This document shows, piece by piece, positions 34,162-43,548 of a stretch of DNA of 52,778 nucleotides. Every line of letters starts with the position of its first letter. Position 1 is the stretch's first letter. Source of the DNA: Myxococcales bacterium (lineage in GTDB: Bacteria; Myxococcota_A; Bradymonadia; REDH01); contig CANMDT010000008.1 in the NCBI GenBank assembly GCA_947496715.1, positions 1 through 52,778 of the forward strand, given 5' to 3'. The notes below the pieces were generated by a model. It worked only from the letters and a program-made list of their open reading frames with translations. It was not told the origin of the DNA and ran no database searches. A program made the translations under genes and the position numbers.

Positions 34162-34865
34162 TGGATGCATAGAAACCTACCGGTCGCCGTAGCGGAGACC
34201 GTGTCGACCGAAGCGCTGCGCACCGTAGCACGCAGGGTGACGGACTGTTCAGAAAGTGCGGGGAAGTCGATGCCAAAATCGAGGTAGAGGAACTGGCCAA
34301 AGATGTCGGCAGTTCCGTCGGGGTTGACGGTCCATTCGGAGTTGAGGGGCGTTGCCGAGCCTACGCCTACCCGGGTGCCGCCGATGTCGGCAAAGGTATC
34401 GACGCGGATGGACGACGGGTCGATGTTATGGAGTCGGATCGCCGCCCAGATGTGGTAGCTTCCCTGCGGTCCGAAGATGCAGCTCACCAAGCTGCTCTCG
34501 TCGACGCTGTCGAAGCCGCGTTCACCCTGTCCGATCTCGATCCAAGGGCCAACGGGTTCGGGCATCGGGTCTGTGTCGCCGGCGTCGCTGCCCTCCGCGT
34601 CGGCGGAGCCGTCCGGGGGGAGCAACGTGTCGGTCTGAACATCGACAAGGTCGGAGATATCTTCCACGCCATCGACGGTGCTGGCATCCGAAGCTGCATC
34701 GGTCACGCCCTCGCCGGAGGCGCCTGCATCTGGCGCACCGCCGGAGCCGCTGCCGTCTGCTGGAGCGTCTTCCGGCTCTTGCAGGGGCGCCGCGCTGCAT
34801 GCTGCGAGCGAGAGCAGAAGCGCGGAGAGGGCGACGAACCTGCAGTGTGGTGCCAGCCCCCTCAT
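34158..34865 (-). CDS. Acidic lipoprotein of unknown function
   Basis: The 235-residue product has a signal ending LLSLAACS, a clear lipobox with the acylated cysteine near residue 23. A disordered, aspartate/alanine/serine-rich linker (about 25-100) follows. A globular beta-rich domain (about 105-235) has the segments GPWIEIGQGERGF and IRLHNIDPSS and two cysteines that could form a disulfide. I do not know the family. It starts nine bases after the TPR gene ends, inside the six-gene chain, and probably sits on the outer membrane. Confidence 0.8.
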   Translation of the reverse strand: MRGLAPHCRFVALSALLLSLAACSAAPLQEPEDAPADGSGSGGAPDAGASGEGVTDAASDASTVDGVEDISDLVDVQTDTLLPPDGSADAEGSDAGDTDPMPEPVGPWIEIGQGERGFDSVDESSLVSCIFGPQGSYHIWAAIRLHNIDPSSIRVDTFADIGGTRVGVGSATPLNSEWTVNPDGTADIFGQFLYLDFGIDFPALSEQSVTLRATVRSASVDTVSATATGRFLCIQ

Positions 34866-34874
34866 GGTGTCGCC

Positions 34875-37800
34875 CTATCCCTTCGCGGAGCGCGGAGCAG
34901 CCTGCCGGAGCGCCGCCGCGAGCGAGGGAGAAGCCTCGCCCGCGAGCTCGAGTTGTTGACCGAAGTCGGGGGCGCGGTCGAGCTGTTCCAGCCGGAGCAT
35001 CAGCTTGACAATCCGCTCGGGCTCCACCGCCTGGGGCGTCTGCTTGAGGGCGTCGAAGAGGGAGCGGAGTTGCTCCGTCGCGCCCCGCGCATCGCGGCCG
35101 AGCGTGTAGGCGCGGAAGAGTTCGAACCGGGTCTCGGCGGAGCTGTCGTCAAGGATGAGCGCGCCGGTCAACGCGAGTGTGACGTCGCGGCCGAGTGTGC
35201 CTTCGTCGAGCAGCCAACGCCCCTTGCGGAGCAGGAGGCTCCGCCGGATGGCGCTGTCGCGGGAGGTGCGGGTGGCGCGGAGGAGTTCGTCGATCTGCTC
35301 GATGGCAGCGGCCCGTTGCCCCGCCTCCACCATGCGGTCGAGCTCGGCGATAGCGTTGGCGGGAGCACCCGTAGCAGTCGGTGCCGCTGCAGGCTTGCGC
35401 GCATAGGTTACACCTTCTGCGAGCTGTTCGAGGCGGGCCGAGGTGCGCGCAGCCGCGGCGGCCGGGTTCCGCTCCGGCGCGGTCGGCATCGGTGGCGGCT
35501 GCACCGGCTTGGGGGTCGTCTTGAGCTTGGGCTTGAGCTTGCGCTCGGCGAGCTCGGCTTCGGCAACGAGGCGCTCTGCCTCCGCCGGGTCGAGGAGCTC
35601 AGCTGCGAGGGCACGGAGGGCGGCTGCGAGCATGGCGTGGTCGCTCGTGGCCCTGCCGACGGCGATACGGGCTTGCGTGAGCGCGTTCTCGTAGGCCCCG
35701 AACCGCTCCGCCTGTGCGAGCCACTCGGCGCAGGCAGAATCCTTCATGCGGGCAGCGTAGCGAGCTGCCTGGGCGAGCGCGTCGGCAGCGAGCTCACGCG
35801 AGATATCGGCCGGCGGAACCTGCAGCGTTTTCCAGACCGCGAGCGGTGTGGTCGCGCTCTGTCCGAGCTGCTGGGCGGCGCGCGCGGTGGCCTCGTCTCG
35901 GAGCTCAGCGAAGCGGCCCGCCTGTTCGCGAGCCTTGAGGAGTAGCCGTTCGGAGGCTCCGTCGGCGGTGGTGGAGGCGCGCATGTCGAGCAGGATGGAG
36001 ATGGCCGCATCTGCATCGCCCGTCTGCATCAGCAGCTCTGCGGCCATGCGTGCATGGGGCGCCCGCTCGAGCGGCTCCGACTCTTCGATGGCAAGCGCCC
36101 GCCGGAGCGTCGCGATGGCATCTGCAAACTGGCCACGGGCCGATAGGATGCGAGCACGCATGGCGTAGGCGGAGAGCATGGTCGGTGCGGCCTGAAGCGC
36201 GTCGGCGGTCCAGCCGAGCAGTCGCGGGTCGTCGGGGCGGGCCTGGTAGAGCCAGTCGGCTGCCTGCGTGAGCTGCATGCCGCGGTTCACATCCTGCTCG
36301 GCGGTCCGCGCAAGCAGCGCGAGCGCCTCGGCGCCTCGGGCGAGTGCGCCACGCTGCGGCGCCTGCCGGCTCACGAGCATGAGGAGCGCAGGTGTGGCTT
36401 CGAGCGCCCGCTCATCGAGGTCGAGCGCCCGCATCACGGAGCTCCAGGCTGCGTCGTCGTCTTCGAGGACTTCGTCGTAGAGGGTTGCGATTTCGGTCCA
36501 GAGTCGGGCCTTGCCGGAGTCGAAGGGCTCCTGCTGCTCCGCCGCGAGGAGCAGTTCGATGGCCTTCTTTCCGTCGCCGGCCTCGCGGGCGAGCTGCGCT
36601 GCCTCTCGGGCGGAGGCTGGTGATTGCTGGGGGGCAGCGGTCTGCCGGACGGCCTCGGAAGCGCGCAGGTTCTGCGCTTGGTGGCGCATGGCGCGCGCCT
36701 CGTCTTCGCGGCCTCGGGCGGTCTCTAGTTCGGCCTTCAGATCGTACCACTCGGCGCGGGTGAGTTCGCCGTCGCGTGGCTCACCGAGTCCGACGAGTTC
36801 GTTGGTCGCAACATGGAGCCCGAGCGCCTCATCGAGTCGGGCTTCGGCGATGAGGATGCGGCTGAGGAGCCTGCAGGCCTCGGCGTTCCGAGGCTGAGAA
36901 AGCAGCGCCTTTCGAAGGTGACTTTCTGCAGTACGCGGATCGTTGAGTGAGCCCATCCAGAGCTCCGCTGCGCGGACCCGGTCGGCGGCGGACAGTTCGG
37001 GCTCTGTTGACTCGCTGAGCGCTGCCGCCCGCTCGAAGGCGCGGACCGCATCGAGCGGCCGCTCGAGTTTGGTGTCGATGTCGCCGCGCAGCCGCCAGGT
37101 GGTGGCAGAGGAGGGCGAGGTCTCGAGCACGCGGTCGAGGAGGACGCGCGCATGAGAGAGGTCGCCGAGTTCATAGGCAAAGAGCTCGGCGAGCTCCACG
37201 GTCCGGCCAATGCGGGTGTCGCGGTCTGTCGTTGAGGCAATCTCCGACTCGAGCGAGATGCGGAGCGCAATGGGGTCGCCTGCGCGACGGGCCAGTTCAC
37301 GGCGCAGGGCGTGGATGCAGCGGAGGCCGGGCGCGACGGTGCGCGCAGCGTCCACATGCTGCGCAGAGAGGGCGAGGTCGGAGCGCGAGAGGCTGCGGGC
37401 GATGGCGAGATGACAGCCGACCTCCAGCACGGTGTCTTGCTCGACTTGAGCGAGGTCGAGGAGCTTGGCGCGGAGCTGGGTGGCCGTGGTCCTGTCGCCG
37501 TCGCGATCGGCGAGCCGGAGCAGGGCGCTGATCGCAACGAGGTCGCTGGGGAGCCGAGCAAGCCGGTCGCGGGCCCGTTGCCGCGCCTCGGCGGTGGCAT
37601 CCGCGGTGTTCATGGCGCAGAGGAGGTCGAGCAGCCTGTCTTGCCAATGCGTCTGCGGACCCAGGCGGCGAATCTGGGTCTCGAAGAGCTGGCGGGCCTG
37701 CTCGTAGTCTCCGCCGATTGCCGCTTCGTCTGCCTGTGCTCCCAGCGCCCAGGCCTCCTGCCAACGGCCGGCGTCCTCTGTGAGCAGCGCATAGGTGTCG

Positions 37801-38537
37801 CGCTCATCATGCAGCGCCGGCACGCGTCCGTCGGATTGCGCGCCCCAGAGCACCTCGCGGCCGCGGAGATGAGCTGTGAAGCGCCGCAGCCCCTCTTCGC
37901 CGGGCAGCTTCCAGCCGCGCTGCGAGGCGACCTGTTCTGCGACGAGGCGCAGGGGCTCGAACCAGAGCAGATCGCGCTCCGACTGCGGGCCAAAGGGGGC
38001 GCGGTCCTCCGACGAGGTCCATGCTCTCCAAAGGTCGGCAAGCAGTACCGAAACAGGCGCCGCGGTGTTTCCGAGGGCAAAGGCGCGGAGCGGGGCGACA
38101 CGGACGCGATGGCGGCCGTCAACATCTTCGAGCGCGAAGCCGAGGCGGATGCAGAGTTCGACGGGGCCGTCGGTCGGTTCGAGTCGGAGCAGCAGGTCAA
38201 CATGCTGCTTGCCGAGGCTCAGCCAGGCGTCGGTTCCGGGAGAGACCTTGGCCAGCGCAGAGGTGAGGAAATGAGATGCGTCCTGCTCGGAGGTGAGGGC
38301 GCGGACGATGTCGATGCGGGTCCGTGCGGAGGCAAGCGGGTTGTCGCCATCACCGAGCGTGAACGGGAACTTGAGCGCCGGGATCTCGAGCCGCAGCTGC
38401 TCCAGGTCGCAGAGCGGATGGATCCTGCGGCTCTTGGCGAGGAGGTAGCCGCGGCCCCGTTCAATCTCCATGCTGAGCGGCAGCGCCTGTGCGCGGTTTG
38501 CCGAACCCTGGTTGTCGCGGAGTTGAACGGCGGCCAT
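34875..38537 (-). CDS. Very large tetratricopeptide-repeat protein
   Basis: The 1220-residue protein has no signal peptide or membrane segment. The first 290 residues form a globular region without a domain I recognise. From about residue 290 to 950 there are many TPR-like helix pairs, for example SSATTWRLRGDIDTKLERPL and TMLSAYAMRARILSARGQFA. A lysine/proline-rich linker (KPKLKTTPKPVQPPP) lies near 1045, and a second helical array ends the protein. Such proteins are scaffolds for complexes. It begins two bases after the 426-residue gene stops, so the two are co-translated or nearly so. Confidence 0.85.
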   Translation of the reverse strand: MAAVQLRDNQGSANRAQALPLSMEIERGRGYLLAKSRRIHPLCDLEQLRLEIPALKFPFTLGDGDNPLASARTRIDIVRALTSEQDASHFLTSALAKVSPGTDAWLSLGKQHVDLLLRLEPTDGPVELCIRLGFALEDVDGRHRVRVAPLRAFALGNTAAPVSVLLADLWRAWTSSEDRAPFGPQSERDLLWFEPLRLVAEQVASQRGWKLPGEEGLRRFTAHLRGREVLWGAQSDGRVPALHDERDTYALLTEDAGRWQEAWALGAQADEAAIGGDYEQARQLFETQIRRLGPQTHWQDRLLDLLCAMNTADATAEARQRARDRLARLPSDLVAISALLRLADRDGDRTTATQLRAKLLDLAQVEQDTVLEVGCHLAIARSLSRSDLALSAQHVDAARTVAPGLRCIHALRRELARRAGDPIALRISLESEIASTTDRDTRIGRTVELAELFAYELGDLSHARVLLDRVLETSPSSATTWRLRGDIDTKLERPLDAVRAFERAAALSESTEPELSAADRVRAAELWMGSLNDPRTAESHLRKALLSQPRNAEACRLLSRILIAEARLDEALGLHVATNELVGLGEPRDGELTRAEWYDLKAELETARGREDEARAMRHQAQNLRASEAVRQTAAPQQSPASAREAAQLAREAGDGKKAIELLLAAEQQEPFDSGKARLWTEIATLYDEVLEDDDAAWSSVMRALDLDERALEATPALLMLVSRQAPQRGALARGAEALALLARTAEQDVNRGMQLTQAADWLYQARPDDPRLLGWTADALQAAPTMLSAYAMRARILSARGQFADAIATLRRALAIEESEPLERAPHARMAAELLMQTGDADAAISILLDMRASTTADGASERLLLKAREQAGRFAELRDEATARAAQQLGQSATTPLAVWKTLQVPPADISRELAADALAQAARYAARMKDSACAEWLAQAERFGAYENALTQARIAVGRATSDHAMLAAALRALAAELLDPAEAERLVAEAELAERKLKPKLKTTPKPVQPPPMPTAPERNPAAAAARTSARLEQLAEGVTYARKPAAAPTATGAPANAIAELDRMVEAGQRAAAIEQIDELLRATRTSRDSAIRRSLLLRKGRWLLDEGTLGRDVTLALTGALILDDSSAETRFELFRAYTLGRDARGATEQLRSLFDALKQTPQAVEPERIVKLMLRLEQLDRAPDFGQQLELAGEASPSLAAALRQAAPRSAKG

Positions 38538-38539
38538 CG

Positions 38540-39820
38540 TTACACCAATCGATGGAGCTTAAGTTGGTCTGTCATGTCGGCGCGTCTGAAGCCGAGAAGT
38601 TCGTCGAGGATGAGGCCGCCGAGGTCGTATTCACCCTCAGCAAGGTTGGCGATCTGCACCTGTGCGAGGCGGCGGTGGACGGCGGCGCAGGCGTCTCGGA
38701 TCTGCGTCTCGGAGAAGGCGGACGGCAGCGCCCCATCGGGGATGAACTCGCGCAAAACGAGGTTGGTCGCGTCGACGAGGCCCTCGTCATTGACCGAACA
38801 GCGCCGATGCATCTCGGAGAGAATCCGATTGGCTTCCGGCGCTACGGAGCCGCGCAACCAACGCAGGGTCTCTGCGATGAGCGGCTCCTGTCCCGTTCTG
38901 CCCGTCGCTAGTGCGACGAAGTAGCAGGCCATGACAAGCTGACGGAGGTGGTTTTCGGTGCCTGTGAAGAGGGTCATGCCAACGAGGTGTGCCGTGAGGT
39001 CTGCCGCGGCGAGGTCGTCGATCGGGCGGAAGCGCCAGCCGGGAACGGTCTGCAGGAACTCGAGGCGATGTTGCGGCGACAAACGGGCCGTCGCGGTGGT
39101 CCAGCGTTCCACCTGTTGCATGTCTTGCGAGAGGAGATGGAAGCGGGCGCCGGCATGGTCGGCGAGTGCTGCGAGCGCTGCGGGCAGCCCTTCGCCCGGA
39201 CGCTTGAGGGAGTCCGAGAGCGCGGCCTGCCAGGGCTCCACGCGCGGCGGAGAACTCTTGGGGCGCGTGCTCAGCAGCTTCTTGTTGCAACGCTCAAAGA
39301 AGATGTTCCGCTCGTTGTTGCGCTGAGTGATGGCCTCGGTCTCGAAGAGCCGAAGCAGAATCTCCACCTGCGCGTAGCCGCCTGCACCGAACTGGGCCTC
39401 GACATACCGGAGCATGATCTGCGCCTCGCGGGCGAGCGTCGACTGGTCCCCGAAGTAGGCGAGCAGCAGGTTGCGGGGCATGTGGATGGAGGCCTCGGGA
39501 ATCTGCAGACTCTCGGGGAGGCGAGCGTTTTCGGCGAGCAGCGCGCACCAGGCGTCGGCAAACCGGTCAAAGCCGGCCTCGTCGAGCCCCTGTGCAGAGG
39601 CGCCGTCCGCCAACTCCGTGCGGATAGCGTAACGGTAGAGGAGGGGCAGCGGCGCGAGGCTGCTCTTCGGCAGCTCGGCCAACCACGGCTCGCGCGCCCC
39701 CTCGAGCATGGCGTCGAGGCGATTCCGTCGAGGGGCCTCGCCGGCCGGTTTTTCAAAAGTTTTGAGGAGTCGCCGTAGCATTTGAACCATCCGTTCCAGC
39801 CTCTGCGAGATGCTACTCAA
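38540..39820 (-). CDS. Uncharacterised 426-residue soluble helical protein
   Basis: The protein starts within the end of the AgmX-like gene (eight-base overlap) and ends two bases before the TPR gene. It has no signal or membrane segment and is mostly helical, with a basic N-terminal 35 residues and segments such as NIFFERCNKKLL and HLRQLVMACYFVALATG. I recognise no domain. The tight packing between a zinc-ribbon membrane protein and a TPR scaffold suggests it works in the same complex, but that is inference. Confidence 0.78.
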   Translation of the reverse strand: MSSISQRLERMVQMLRRLLKTFEKPAGEAPRRNRLDAMLEGAREPWLAELPKSSLAPLPLLYRYAIRTELADGASAQGLDEAGFDRFADAWCALLAENARLPESLQIPEASIHMPRNLLLAYFGDQSTLAREAQIMLRYVEAQFGAGGYAQVEILLRLFETEAITQRNNERNIFFERCNKKLLSTRPKSSPPRVEPWQAALSDSLKRPGEGLPAALAALADHAGARFHLLSQDMQQVERWTTATARLSPQHRLEFLQTVPGWRFRPIDDLAAADLTAHLVGMTLFTGTENHLRQLVMACYFVALATGRTGQEPLIAETLRWLRGSVAPEANRILSEMHRRCSVNDEGLVDATNLVLREFIPDGALPSAFSETQIRDACAAVHRRLAQVQIANLAEGEYDLGGLILDELLGFRRADMTDQLKLHRLV

Positions 39821-41579
39821 CGATGTAGGTTTTGGCGATCTGCAGGGGCTCGCCCTCGAATGGGGCGAACAGCCACCGCTCCTTCCTGCCGCGCATACAG
39901 CCCGCGAAGGTTGTGGCGCCGACCTCGTTGTTGAAGTCCACAGTACTGACCTTTCCCGAGGGCAGGATGCTGAACTTCAGTTCGACGCGGGGCTTGCGCA
40001 GGCGGCCTTCGGCGGAGAGCTGTCGCTGGTTGCAGTACTGAATCGACTCTTCGACCTTGCGCAGTCCAGCCGCAAAGTAACTTGCGGGCAGCGCGGCAGG
40101 GCTGCTTACGCGACCGAGTTTGGGTGCAGCGATGGCGACGCCAATGCCACGGGCCCGCGAGGCGGCGGAGGCAACCGGCGGCTGCTCAGGAGCGTTGATG
40201 TCTGCCTCGGCGATGGCGCCAGTCGCTTCGTTGAACACGATCTTGGTCGTGCGCGCCACTGTGGCCAGCCCCCGCTTCTTGCGTGCCGCATCCTCGGTCA
40301 TGCGCTTCTTCATAATGGCGGTCACCGCGGAGGATGCCCCTTCGCGGAGCGCGCTGCGCATCTGGTCTTTTGCTGCGGTCAGTGCGTTGTCGGTACGGGC
40401 GGCCTTGAGCGCCGCCTGCTCAGGCGTAAGCGTCAGAGCGGGCTCAATCGTGTTGCGCACCGGAGCGGTGGGAGCGGCCGCGGGCTTGTCGGCCCGGCTG
40501 CCCAGGCCAAAGATAGCGCCGCCCACCACGAGTGCGACGACGCCGCCACCGAAGAGCATGCGTGTGCGGTTTGCAGACTTGGTATGCTCAATCTGCAGCA
40601 TCAGCGAGGCGGTGGGCGCGCCGCCCAGCGCACTTGCCATGGCGCCGCTTGCAGGCCCCTGACCTTGGGGAAGCAGCGCGGCGTCTGCGAGTACCGGGAG
40701 TCTCGGGATCGAGGAGCCACCCGAAGGCGCCGGCCATCCGGAGGGTACCGCTGCCTGTTCTGCAGCAGGCTCTGGAGGGGTCGCCTCCTCCGCGCCTGCA
40801 ACTGCGACCTCGACCGGAAGCGCCTCTGCCGACGACGAGGGTTCGGGTTCGACCGGGGCCGGTTCGGGTTCTGCCGGGAGCGGCGTCGGCGCAGCCTGGG
40901 CCTTTGCGATGAGGCTCGCGGTCGCGTCGGCGATGCTGCCGTCGAGCAGATCCGACATCTCGAAGCTGGTGTCGGCGGTAAGGCCGGACGAGGAGACGGG
41001 GCCCTGCGTCTGCGCCTTGATGCTCGTACCGCTCTCTGCGCCACGGCTCTTTCGCAGGCCGTCGCGAAGTGCCGTGAGCCGCGCCGCTGCCTCTGCGTCG
41101 CGGACGGGCGGCGTGGCTGCTGGCGTTGTTCTCGCGGGGGCGGCCGGCGCAAGATTCAATGCGCCGATGTCGATGGCCTGCGTCAGCTGACGGCCCGGAC
41201 GAGCCTGCTGAATCGCCGCTGCAAACGCTTCGACTTCACCGGCCGGAAGCCATGTGTCGAAGCCCTGCTTCCAGACATGGACCTCTTCTGCGATGCGCCC
41301 CGTTTCGAAGCGCCGCAGCAGCTCGCCTTTCGCGTAGGGGCCATAGGTCTGTCCGGCCGCGGCGTAAAACCAGATGCTATCGGCCGTGGGCTGCAGCTGC
41401 TCCCGAGGCACCATAGATGCAAGGTCGGGCCCGCTTCCCTGCTCGGAAAGTGTCGTCTCGCCGTCGCCGACGGTCATGACATTGCCACACTTCTTGCAGC
41501 GGATACGGAGCGTCTTGTGACGCACCTTGTCGTCGTCCATGTAGTAGCGCGCCGCGCAGGCCTCGCAGGAAAACTTCAT
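39813..41579 (-). CDS. AgmX/GltJ-like protein: zinc ribbon, GYF domain, one membrane segment, TonB-like C-terminus
   Basis: The 588-residue protein starts MKFSCEACAARYYMDDDKV and has a second CKKCG, a MJ0042-type zinc ribbon (residues 1-40). A GYF_2-like domain follows (about 68-122; WFYAAAGQTYGPY, WKQGFDTWLPA). A long proline/alanine/glutamate-rich cytoplasmic linker leads to one membrane segment (about 357-377). The periplasmic part ends in an AgmX/PglI-type TonB-like domain (about 490-588: QYCNQRQLSAEGRLRKPRVE, FNNEVGATTFAGCMRGRKE). The order matches Myxococcus GltJ (AgmX), reported to contact MglA through its cytoplasmic domains. It is first in the six-gene chain down to corA. Confidence 0.85.
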   Translation of the reverse strand: MKFSCEACAARYYMDDDKVRHKTLRIRCKKCGNVMTVGDGETTLSEQGSGPDLASMVPREQLQPTADSIWFYAAAGQTYGPYAKGELLRRFETGRIAEEVHVWKQGFDTWLPAGEVEAFAAAIQQARPGRQLTQAIDIGALNLAPAAPARTTPAATPPVRDAEAAARLTALRDGLRKSRGAESGTSIKAQTQGPVSSSGLTADTSFEMSDLLDGSIADATASLIAKAQAAPTPLPAEPEPAPVEPEPSSSAEALPVEVAVAGAEEATPPEPAAEQAAVPSGWPAPSGGSSIPRLPVLADAALLPQGQGPASGAMASALGGAPTASLMLQIEHTKSANRTRMLFGGGVVALVVGGAIFGLGSRADKPAAAPTAPVRNTIEPALTLTPEQAALKAARTDNALTAAKDQMRSALREGASSAVTAIMKKRMTEDAARKKRGLATVARTTKIVFNEATGAIAEADINAPEQPPVASAASRARGIGVAIAAPKLGRVSSPAALPASYFAAGLRKVEESIQYCNQRQLSAEGRLRKPRVELKFSILPSGKVSTVDFNNEVGATTFAGCMRGRKERWLFAPFEGEPLQIAKTYIVE

Positions 41580-41776
41580 CAGAACTCCAATCTCAGCATC
41601 GTCCTAGCGCAACGCAGGCCAGCTCCGATTCACGCATCCGAACGGTCCAACGAGTGTGTCTTCTAGCAACGAGCATGCAAGGGCAGAAGTCTAGCACTCC
41701 GCGGGGCAGGGATGCAAGCCGATCGCCCCTCCGAAGCGTTGTTGCCCTCCTCGGCTTGCTGGGTTAGGCGGGGCCC
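41580..41776. promoter_or_regulatory. Divergent intergenic region upstream of the AgmX-like operon and gene 41777
   Basis: These 197 bases separate two divergent starts and are the only plausible promoter region for the six-gene minus-strand chain. I see no clear promoter hexamers, operator palindrome or structured leader. Confidence 0.3.
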
Positions 41777-42301
41777 ATGACACGGCCGACCACCCAACGG
41801 ATGGCAGCGCTTCCGCCGCCACAGCCAGCGCTGAGCGGGCGCTGGAGCGAAATGTTCGGCGGCTACGCGGGGCTTGAACGGCTGAGGAGGCTCGTACTCG
41901 GAGCCTACGCCGTCGCTGCGGTCGTATCGCTCGTCTGGTCGGCCTCGTTCTGGGGCGCGCAGCGGGTACAGCGGCTGCTCTTCGATGTTGGTCAGACCGA
42001 GCAGGGCTCTGTCTTTCTCACAGTCCACAACGACACAGCGAAGGCGTGGACAAACGTCCTCGTCGACGCCGACGACCTCTATCTTCTCCGCGTTGCGAAG
42101 GTCCCAGCCTACGGGACTGTTGAGTGCCAGATGTCTGACTTTACGCCGCGTTTTGGCATTCCGAGGCAGCCGGGCCTGTCGCTTTGGGAGGGGGCCTCCA
42201 CCGCGAGATTCCCCGGCGCAACGGCGCCTAGCGACCATCGCCCTGCCAACCTTCGCATCGAGTCGGATCAGGGAATCTTCTCGGCGCGGGTCGAGCCGTA
42301 G
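41777..42301 (+). CDS. Single-pass membrane protein of unknown function
   Basis: The 174-residue protein has a proline-rich cytoplasmic N-terminus, one membrane segment at about residues 40-60 and a beta-rich outer domain with FLTVHNDTAKAWTNVLVDAD and two or three buried hydrophobic strands. I recognise no family. The next gene, hemW, starts seven bases after the stop. The outer domain resembles small immunoglobulin-like modules only in strand pattern; no function is proposed. Confidence 0.7.
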   Translation: MTRPTTQRMAALPPPQPALSGRWSEMFGGYAGLERLRRLVLGAYAVAAVVSLVWSASFWGAQRVQRLLFDVGQTEQGSVFLTVHNDTAKAWTNVLVDADDLYLLRVAKVPAYGTVECQMSDFTPRFGIPRQPGLSLWEGASTARFPGATAPSDHRPANLRIESDQGIFSARVEP

Positions 42302-42308
42302 GAGCGAG

Positions 42309-43469
42309 ATGGATCAGTTTGCGCCAACGGGCCGCCTGGGGGTCTATCTCCATGTGCCCTTCTGCCTTCGCCGCTGCCCCTATTGCGACTTCACGGTGGC
42401 GGTCATGCGCACCGTGCCGGAAGCAGACTTTGTGGAGGCGATGCTTCGCGAGTTGGAACAGCGCCGCAACGAGCTCGTGGGGCGCCAGCTGACGACCATC
42501 TACTTTGGCGGCGGCACCCCCTCGCTGCTCTCCGTAGCATCGCTCGGGCGGCTGCTCGACGGGGTGAAGGCGGCCGCAGGCGAGCGGGCGCCGGATGCGG
42601 AGGTTACGTTGGAGGTCAACCCAGAGTCTGTCGTCGAGGGCTGGGCCGAGCTGGTCGCCGAAGCCGGCTTTACTCGGGTGAGTTTGGGAGCGCAGAGCCT
42701 GAACGACGAGGTGTTACGGACGCTCGGGCGCAACCATACCGGCTCGGATGTCCGGCGCGCGGTGGAGCGGCTGCATGGGGCCGGCATCCGACACATCTCT
42801 GTCGACCTCATCTATGGCGCACCAGGCGCGACGATGGCCGGCTTTTTAGAAGAGGTCTCCGCCGTCGCCACCTGGCCCGAGGTCGACCACATCTCAGCCT
42901 ATGAGTTGACCTTCGAGCCCCGAACGGCCTTCTCCGTAGCCAAGCAGCAGGGGCGGCTGACGCCGTGGGACGATGACCTGCTCGCCTCCTGCTTCGACGA
43001 GGTCGAGCTGCGGCTCAATGCGGCGGGCTTCTCGAGGTACGAAATCAGCAACTTCGCGCGGCCGGGGGGCGTCTCGCTCCACAACAGCAGCTACTGGGTC
43101 GGCGACGAGTATGTGGGACTGGGGCCCGGCGCCCATTCGCTCCGCGTCGACGGCGCCGGCGGAACGGTTATGCGGCGCGCCAATGAGCGCTCCACGCGCC
43201 GCTATCTAGTCGAGGAGCAGGCCTCGTTCTCGTCCGAGGAGCTGACGAGCGAGACGCATCTGCGCGAACTACTCATGCTCGCCTGCCGCCGCGTTGCGCC
43301 ACTGTCGCTTGCGGAGCTGAGGGCAAGGAGCGGACAGGTTGACCGTGTGCTGGGACCCCACCTGGACGCTTGGGTTGAAAGGGGGCTCTGCCGCGTGGTA
43401 GGGGGCTCGGTGCAGTTCACCCCCGAGGCCCGCCGGCTGGCAGACTCGCTCGCTGCGGAGATTTTCTAG
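42309..43469 (+). CDS. hemW: HemW-type radical SAM protein (heme chaperone, HemN-like)
   Basis: The 386-residue protein has the radical SAM cluster CxxxCxxC at C19, C23 and C26 (VPFCLRRCPYC), then YFGGGTPSLL and the HISAYELTFEP substrate region. HemN proper has a longer N-terminus before this motif and an extra cysteine after it (CxxxCxxCxC). Here phenylalanine follows (CDF), which marks HemW, a heme-trafficking protein, rather than a coproporphyrinogen oxidase. I chose the ATG at 42309 with GGAG five bases upstream. The widespread linkage of hemW with grpE/dnaK genes is repeated here. Confidence 0.93.
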   Translation: MDQFAPTGRLGVYLHVPFCLRRCPYCDFTVAVMRTVPEADFVEAMLRELEQRRNELVGRQLTTIYFGGGTPSLLSVASLGRLLDGVKAAAGERAPDAEVTLEVNPESVVEGWAELVAEAGFTRVSLGAQSLNDEVLRTLGRNHTGSDVRRAVERLHGAGIRHISVDLIYGAPGATMAGFLEEVSAVATWPEVDHISAYELTFEPRTAFSVAKQQGRLTPWDDDLLASCFDEVELRLNAAGFSRYEISNFARPGGVSLHNSSYWVGDEYVGLGPGAHSLRVDGAGGTVMRRANERSTRRYLVEEQASFSSEELTSETHLRELLMLACRRVAPLSLAELRARSGQVDRVLGPHLDAWVERGLCRVVGGSVQFTPEARRLADSLAAEIF

Positions 43470-43548
43470 CGTGTGGATCTGGCGCATCTGGATTGCGTGC
43501 CGAAAGTGGTGTGCCGACTTTTTTCAACCTCTGCTGCCGAGTGCTGCC

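Noticed and set aside
34428-35945. 505-codon plus-strand frame opposite the TPR and lipoprotein genes
   Set aside because: It runs antisense across a gene boundary and lacks any ribosome site or domain.
39810-41666. 618-codon open frame on the plus strand opposite the AgmX-like gene
   Set aside because: It is antisense to a gene with clear domains and is arginine/cysteine-rich without any motif; long antisense frames are expected in GC-rich DNA.
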